A stretch of DNA of 10,147 nt from an uncultured Oscillibacter sp. (GTDB lineage: Bacteria; Bacillota; Clostridia; Oscillospirales; Oscillospiraceae). The DNA lies in the NCBI RefSeq assembly GCF_900546705.1, contig NZ_URDP01000054.1, positions 1-10,147 of the forward strand. Reading direction: 5' to 3'. A program made the translations under genes and the position numbers. The notes below the pieces were generated by a model. The model saw nothing but the letters and a program-made list of their open reading frames with translations. It had not been told where the DNA came from and did not search any database. Positions 6,570-10,147 of the stretch are shown one piece after another (the first letter of the stretch is position 1; every line of letters starts with the position of its first letter).

Positions 6570-8393
6570 TTACTTCTTGCCGTGCATGGCCTTCATGCGC
6601 TGCTCGTGGTTCAAGATGGCCTTGCGGATCCGCAGACTCTTGGGAGTGACCTCCAGCAGCTCGTCGTCTGCCAGGAACTCCAGGCACTGCTCCAGGCTCA
6701 TCTGCTTGGGAGGCACCAGACGCAGTGCATCATCGGAGCCGGAGGCGCGGGTGTTGGTCAGCTGCTTTTTCTTGCAGGCGTTGACGGTGATGTCCTCGCC
6801 ACGGTTGGCCACGCCGATGACCATGCCCTCGTATACCGGCACACCGGCGCCAATGAAGAGGGTGCCGCGCTCCTGGGCGTTGAACAGGCCATAGGTAATG
6901 GACTCGCCGGTCTCGGAACAGATCAGGCTGCCCATGCCCCGGCGCTGGATGTCACCCTTGTAGGGGGCGTAGGAGTCGAACACGGAAGCCATGATGCCCT
7001 CGCCCTTGGTGTCGGTGAGGAAGTCGTTGCGATAGCCGAACAGGCCCCGGGCCGGCACCAGGAACTCCACCTTCATCCGGCTGCCCACAGGGGTCATCTC
7101 CAGCATATCGGCCTTGCGCTGGCCCAGCTTCTCGATGACGGCACCCACGCAGTCGCCGGGCACGTCCACCACCAGACGCTCAATGGGCTCGCACTTCTTG
7201 CCGTCGATCTCCTGGTAGAGCACCCGCGGGGGGGATACCTGGAACTCATAGCCTTCCCGGCGCATGGTCTCGATGAGGATGGAAAGGGACATCTCGCCCC
7301 GGCCCGCCACGTTGAAAGCGGTATCCCGGTCGGTGTCGCTGACCTTCAAGGACACGTCCCGCAGCGTCTCACGGTACAGACGGTCCCGCAGCTGACGGGA
7401 GGTGACGAATTTGCCCTCCCGGCCAGCATACGGAGAGTCGTTGACGGAGAAAGTCATCTCCAGGGTGGGCCGGGAGATCTTCACGAAGGGCAGCGCCTCC
7501 ACGCACTCCGGAGCGCAGATGGTGTCGCCGATGGTCACCTCGCCGATGCCGCTCATGGCGATGATGTTGCCGGCGGTGGCTTCGGTGACCGCCTGGCGGG
7601 TCAGGCCCTCGAACTCATAGATGGCAGTAGCCTTGGCTTTCCGCAGCACGGCCTCGGGGTCGTGGTAATTGCAAAGTGCCACTTCCTGGTTCTGCTTGAG
7701 CGTGCCCCGCTCGATGCGGCCGATGGCGATCCGGCCCACGAAGTCGTTGTAGTCGATGGAGCTGACCAGCATCTGGAAGGGCTGGTCCGTATCCGCCTCC
7801 GGTGCGGGGATATATTCCAGAATGGTCTCAAAGAGGGGCTTGAGGTCCGTCCCCTGCACGTCGGGGGAGTAAGAGCAGATGCCCTGCCGGGCGGAGCAGA
7901 ACAGCATGGGGGAATCCAGCTGCTCGGGGGTGGCGTCCAGATCCATCAAAAGCTCCAGCACCTCGTCGATGACCTCGTGAATCCGCTGGTCGGGGCGGTC
8001 GATCTTGTTGACCACCACGATGACCCGGTGGCCCAGCTCCAGGGCCTTGGAGAGCACAAAACGGGTCTGGGGCATGGGGCCCTCCGCCGCGTCCACCAAC
8101 AAAATGACACCGTTGACCATCTTGAGGATCCGCTCCACCTCACCGCCGAAGTCGGCGTGGCCCGGGGTGTCCACAATATTGATCTTCACATCCTTATACC
8201 GGATGGCGGTGTTCTTGGCCATGATGGTGATGCCGCGCTCCCGCTCCAGATCGCCGGAGTCCATGACCCGATCCACAGTCTCCTGGCCTTCCCGGTACAC
8301 ACCGCCCTGCTTGAGCATCTGGTCTACCAGGGTAGTCTTACCGTGGTCGACGTGGGCGATGATGGCAACGTTTCTCAAATGTTCATTCTGCAT
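6570..8393 (-). CDS. typA: Ribosome-associated translational GTPase TypA/BipA
   Basis: EF-G-like GTPase that binds ribosomes and assists 50S assembly and growth under cold or stress conditions. The 607-residue product is the normal family length. GTPase motifs, in order: AHVDHGKT (13-20, G1), RGIT (53-56, G2), DTPGH (75-79, G3), NKID (129-132, G4) and SAR (167-169, G5). Domain II, the EF-G-like domains and the BipA-specific C-terminal block follow (for example GRGEMSLSILIETMRREGYEFQVSPPRV, EPIERLVVDVP, SICSETGESITYGLFNAQERG-like and ASGSDDALRLVPP). The open frame runs further upstream to a TTG, but M-Q-N-E-H at 8391-8393 is chosen because AAAGGGA lies 9 bases ahead, GTPase homology begins here, and the promoter sits inside the longer reading. 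Single-gene unit with its own promoter and terminator. Confidence 0.97.
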   Translation of the reverse strand: MQNEHLRNVAIIAHVDHGKTTLVDQMLKQGGVYREGQETVDRVMDSGDLERERGITIMAKNTAIRYKDVKINIVDTPGHADFGGEVERILKMVNGVILLVDAAEGPMPQTRFVLSKALELGHRVIVVVNKIDRPDQRIHEVIDEVLELLMDLDATPEQLDSPMLFCSARQGICSYSPDVQGTDLKPLFETILEYIPAPEADTDQPFQMLVSSIDYNDFVGRIAIGRIERGTLKQNQEVALCNYHDPEAVLRKAKATAIYEFEGLTRQAVTEATAGNIIAMSGIGEVTIGDTICAPECVEALPFVKISRPTLEMTFSVNDSPYAGREGKFVTSRQLRDRLYRETLRDVSLKVSDTDRDTAFNVAGRGEMSLSILIETMRREGYEFQVSPPRVLYQEIDGKKCEPIERLVVDVPGDCVGAVIEKLGQRKADMLEMTPVGSRMKVEFLVPARGLFGYRNDFLTDTKGEGIMASVFDSYAPYKGDIQRRGMGSLICSETGESITYGLFNAQERGTLFIGAGVPVYEGMVIGVANRGEDITVNACKKKQLTNTRASGSDDALRLVPPKQMSLEQCLEFLADDELLEVTPKSLRIRKAILNHEQRMKAMHGKK

Positions 8394-8456
8394 AAATGCG
8401 CGTCCCTTTCTTTCTCGGTTAAAGGCACTTTGCCTGTTATTCACATACAGCTCATT

Positions 8457-8485
8457 ATTATAATCTGCCCATTTGTGTATTTCAA
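8457..8485 (-). promoter_or_regulatory. Promoter of typA
   Basis: On the minus strand there is a -35 TTGAAA (8480-8485), a 17-base spacer and a perfect -10 TATAAT (8457-8462). The leader of about 57 bases contains a small hairpin, AGGCA-AAG-TGCCT (8423-8435), just ahead of the ribosome site. Confidence 0.8.
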
Positions 8486-8609
8486 GTAAAATATTCAATT
8501 TTTCTCTCGTTTCCGTTGATTTTCTCTCTCAACGCCTCCTCTGTGTCCCCAGATATTTTTTTCACCAAAGAACTGTGTCCGCCGCTGGCGTTTTTTAGTC
8601 TTTCGTACA
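8486..8609. other. Divergent intergenic spacer between the typA and serA promoters
   Basis: No gene is recognisable. It holds the direct repeat TTTTCTCTC (8500-8508 and 8520-8528), the second copy forming the loop of a CGTTGA/TCAACG inverted repeat (8514-8519, 8529-8534). CTGTGTCC also occurs twice (8541-8548, 8573-8580). A small hairpin, CGCC-GCT-GGCG (8580-8590), is followed by six T residues (8591-8596) on the plus strand and resembles a weak terminator with no gene before it. Confidence 0.5.
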
Positions 8610-8639
8610 TTGACGCTCATCCTCCGTCCGCCCTATAAT
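8610..8639 (+). promoter_or_regulatory. Promoter of the serA-like gene
   Basis: There is a -35 TTGACG (8610-8615), an 18-base spacer and a perfect -10 TATAAT (8634-8639). Transcription would start near 8646, giving a leader of about 83 bases that is almost fully structured. Confidence 0.75.
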
Positions 8640-8645
8640 GGAATT

Positions 8646-8710
8646 GCTGCAACGGAAGCGGCGCCAGCGCCGCACGTTCCGCTGCAAGTAATGTGGTTCG
8701 CTGGAACCAC
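8646..8710 (+). promoter_or_regulatory. Structured serA leader with two hairpins
   Basis: Hairpin 1 (8648-8686) stacks TGCA/TGCA, an A-C mismatch, CGGAA/TTCCG with a 3-base bulge, and GCGGCG-CCAG-CGCCGC. It starts at almost the predicted first transcribed base. Hairpin 2 is GTGGTTC-GCTG-GAACCAC (8693-8710), ending 2 bases before the AGGAGG ribosome site (8713-8718). Neither has a T-run and I see no T-box or known riboswitch signature, so any effect would be on mRNA stability or translation. Confidence 0.5.
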
Positions 8711-8728
8711 CCAGGAGGCAGTTTCGCC

Positions 8729-9892
8729 ATGTATCAGATCAAAACCTTCAACAAAATTTCCCCCGTCGGACTGAACCACTTCGATCCGGAGCTCTACACC
8801 GTCAGTGACAGCTGCAGCGGTGAGGACGCCATCGTGGTCCGCTCCGCCAAACTGCTGGACTACGAGTTCTCCCCCAACCTGCTGGCCATCGCCCGGGCAG
8901 GTGCCGGCGTCAACAACATTCCCCTGGATCGCTGCTCCCAGGCTGGCATCGCCGTGTTCAACACCCCCGGCGCCAATGCCAACGCCGTCAAGGAGCTGGT
9001 GCTGTGCGCCATGCTCATCGGCTCCCGGGACGTGGACGGCGCCATCCGCTGGGTGCGCGATCAGGTGGATGCGGGCATCGACGTGACCACGGTGGTGGAA
9101 AAGGGCAAGTCCGCGTTCATCGGTCCGGAGCTCTATAAAAAGACGCTGGGCGTCATTGGCCTGGGCGCCATCGGCACCCTGGTTGCCAATGTAGCACTGT
9201 CCATGGGCATGGACGTCTACGGCTATGACCCCTTCCTCTCCGTGGACAACGCCCTGCGGCTGGACCGTCATATTCACGTGGTGAAGGACATCCGGGATCT
9301 CTATAAGCGGGCGGACTACGTAACCGTCCACATCCATTACACATCGCAGACAGAAAAGATGATCAACGCCGAGGCCATCGCCTCCATGAAGCGGGGCGTC
9401 CGTTTCATCAACCTGGCGCGGGGCGAGATCGTGGACGACGATGCCATGCTCTCCGCGCTGGACACCGGCAAGGTGGCCTGCTACATCACGGACTTCCCCA
9501 ACAACCGCATCGTCAAGGCGCCTCATGTAATTGCCATGCCCCATCTGGGTGCCTCCACGCCGGAGAGTGAGCAAAACTGCGCCGTGATGGCGGTGGATGA
9601 ACTGCGGGACTACCTGGAAAACGGAAACATCCGCAACTCCGTCAACCTGCCCAACGTCACACTGGAACGCAGCGGCGTCATGCGCATGTGTGTCATCCAC
9701 CGCAATATCCCCGCCATGCTGGCTAACATCACCACTCTGCTGGCCCAGGACGGCGCCAACGTGGAAAACCTGAGCAACAAGTCCAAGGGTGACTACGCCT
9801 ACACGCTGGTAGACCTGAACACACAGGTGGGTGCCTCCGTCATCGAGGATGTTCGCAACCTGGCCAATGTGATCCGGGTACGTGTTATCTGA
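8729..9892 (+). CDS. serA: D-3-phosphoglycerate dehydrogenase-like enzyme with a C-terminal ACT domain
   Basis: NAD-dependent 2-hydroxyacid dehydrogenase, most likely the first step of serine synthesis (3-phosphoglycerate to 3-phosphohydroxypyruvate) in the cytoplasm. The 387-residue product has a substrate-binding part with RAGAGVNNIP (56-65), a Rossmann fold with GLGAIG (144-149), the active-site arginine in ARGEIVDDD (R231) and the catalytic-type histidine in PHLGAST (H272). An ACT domain occupies about 315-387 (MCVIHRNIPAMLANITTLLA) and could bind serine as feedback inhibitor. Oddity: the D-V-F-x-x-E-P segment that carries the histidine-partner glutamate in E. coli SerA is replaced by ITDFPNNRIVKAP, without that glutamate. 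The ATG at 8729 is chosen over the GTG-like open frame upstream because AGGAGG (8713-8718) lies 10 bases ahead. Monocistronic between its own promoter and terminator; serC is not adjacent. Another 2-hydroxyacid substrate is possible. Confidence 0.88.
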   Translation: MYQIKTFNKISPVGLNHFDPELYTVSDSCSGEDAIVVRSAKLLDYEFSPNLLAIARAGAGVNNIPLDRCSQAGIAVFNTPGANANAVKELVLCAMLIGSRDVDGAIRWVRDQVDAGIDVTTVVEKGKSAFIGPELYKKTLGVIGLGAIGTLVANVALSMGMDVYGYDPFLSVDNALRLDRHIHVVKDIRDLYKRADYVTVHIHYTSQTEKMINAEAIASMKRGVRFINLARGEIVDDDAMLSALDTGKVACYITDFPNNRIVKAPHVIAMPHLGASTPESEQNCAVMAVDELRDYLENGNIRNSVNLPNVTLERSGVMRMCVIHRNIPAMLANITTLLAQDGANVENLSNKSKGDYAYTLVDLNTQVGASVIEDVRNLANVIRVRVI

Positions 9893-9932
9893 GACGCCGC
9901 CTCATTGTTTGGCGGATTGACAGGCAGCAAAG

Positions 9933-9970
9933 AAACGGGTACAATGGGCTTTGTCCCTTGTACCCGTTTT
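9933..9970 (+). terminator. Rho-independent terminator of the serA-like gene
   Basis: AAACGGGTACAA (9933-9944) pairs perfectly with TTGTACCCGTTT (9958-9969) around a 13-base loop that contains an inner GGG/CCC, followed by T residues running into TATAT. A small hairpin without a T-run, CCGCC/GGCGG (9897-9915), precedes it. Confidence 0.88.
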
Positions 9971-9974
9971 ATAT

Positions 9975-10040
9975 GCCCCCGTAGCTCAGTTGGATAGAGC
10001 GGTCGCCTCCTAACAATCGAACCGTTCGAATCCCGGAGCC
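9975..10040 (+). pseudogene. Broken tRNA-Arg(CCU)
   Basis: The 5' half is a standard tRNA: acceptor strand GCCCCCG, D-arm GCTC-AGTTGGATA-GAGC, anticodon stem strand GTCGC and loop CTCCTAA, with anticodon CCU. The 3' half fails. CAATCG replaces the expected GCGAC strand, only 11 bases (15 expected) separate the anticodon loop from the T-loop-like TTCGAAT, its flanks AACCG and CCCGG do not pair as a T-stem, and the terminal CGGAGCC does not complement GCCCCCG. No CCA follows. It should not fold into a working tRNA unless the sequence is wrong here. Confidence 0.7.
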
Positions 10041-10067
10041 TTGAAAAATTGAATAATTTCTGTATAT

Positions 10068-10144
10068 GCCCCCGTACCTCACCAGGATAGAGGGTCCGCC
10101 TCCTAAGCGGAATGTAGTGAGTTCGAGTCTCGCCGGGGGTGCCA
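10068..10144 (+). tRNA. tRNA-Arg, anticodon CCU (divergent)
   Basis: A 77-base cloverleaf can be drawn. Acceptor GCCCCCG/CGGGGGT has a terminal G-U pair, then discriminator G and encoded CCA (10142-10144). The D-stem is CCTC/GAGG, the anticodon stem TCCGC/GCGGA around CTCCTAA (anticodon CCT at 10102-10104), and the T-stem GTGAG/CTCGC around TTCGAGT. It would read AGG codons. Unusual points are C10-G25 in place of the nearly universal G10-C25, C at position 15 with A at 48 (normally purine-pyrimidine), and the G1-U72 pair. All stems still pair, so structure looks maintained; function is less certain. Confidence 0.75.
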
Positions 10145-10147
10145 AAA

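Larger units (their letters stand above)
9970..10144 (+). repeat. Imperfect tandem duplication (93-bp period) carrying two tRNA-Arg(CCU) sequences
   Basis: TATATGCCCCCGTA occurs identically at 9970-9983 and 10063-10076, a 93-bp period. Similarity continues through the D-arm and the anticodon loop (CGCCTCCTAA in both), then stops. The identical 5-base flank before each tRNA suggests the copies arose as a tandem duplication that later diverged, or that the region is chimeric. Confidence 0.6.

Noticed and set aside
6510..8489. Plus-strand open frame (about 660 codons) opposite typA
   Set aside because: It is low-complexity Leu/Gly/His/Val-rich translation, antisense to typA, and begins inside the typA terminator.
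8640..8728. T-box riboswitch ahead of serA
   Set aside because: There is no specifier-loop arrangement, no conserved T-box sequence and no terminator hairpin with a T-run; GAACCACC only superficially resembles it.
8633..9700. Minus-strand open frame opposite the serA-like gene
   Set aside because: It is rich in His, Val, Gly and Asp with no recognisable fold, and the plus-strand gene has convincing Rossmann and ACT signatures plus promoter and terminator.
10041..10067. Separate promoter for the second tRNA (TTGAAA plus TATATG)
   Set aside because: The -10-like element overlaps the first base of the tRNA, leaving no room for a transcription start.
1..10147. CRISPR array, insertion sequence or prophage
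   Set aside because: No regularly spaced repeats, transposase, integrase or phage structural genes are visible; genes are housekeeping-like with ordinary spacing.

Overview
The window looks like chromosomal DNA from a GC-rich member of the Clostridia, most likely an Oscillospiraceae-type gut bacterium (Flavonifractor, Oscillibacter or Lawsonibacter relatives). This rests on gene content (BlaI/BlaR1-type pair, a stalk-domain secreted protein, a short ACT-type SerA), high-GC coding DNA with AT-rich intergenic gaps, strong Shine-Dalgarno sites and sigma-A-like promoters. It is an inference from style, not a database match.

Layout, left to right. (1) 1-924, minus: the N-terminal 308 codons of argG (argininosuccinate synthase), running off the left edge. 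Its AT-rich upstream region holds a promoter overlapped by two adjacent ArgR-like boxes and flanked by a separate palindrome. (2) 1213-2571, minus: class II fumarase (fumC) with its own promoter and a strong terminator. (3) 2693-5373, minus: a blaI-blaR1-like operon made of a winged-helix repressor and an M56-type membrane metalloprotease. The protease has a long extracytoplasmic part built from two related units resembling DUF4825, not a penicillin-binding domain. Two GTCTA-N6-TAGAC operators sit at the promoter and no beta-lactamase is present. (4) 5490-6446, minus: a secreted protein with two OB-like modules and a C-terminal copper-amine-oxidase-N/stalk domain. Its terminator abuts the blaI promoter. 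(5) 6570-8393, minus: typA/bipA, the ribosome-associated translational GTPase. (6) 8729-9892, plus: serA-like phosphoglycerate dehydrogenase with an ACT domain, preceded by a promoter and a structured leader. (7) 9970-10144, plus: a 93-bp-period pair of tRNA-Arg(CCU) sequences, the first broken and the second foldable but odd.

Most genes are single transcription units, each with a visible promoter or terminator, so this is mainly housekeeping chromosome (arginine and serine synthesis, fumarate metabolism, ribosome assembly). The part that looks specialised is the blaI/blaR1-like sensor pair with a duplicated, non-beta-lactam sensor region and only its own operators nearby. The damaged and divergent tRNA-Arg pair at the right edge is the most anomalous DNA. 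I found no insertion sequence, CRISPR array, phage gene or clearly new multi-gene system.
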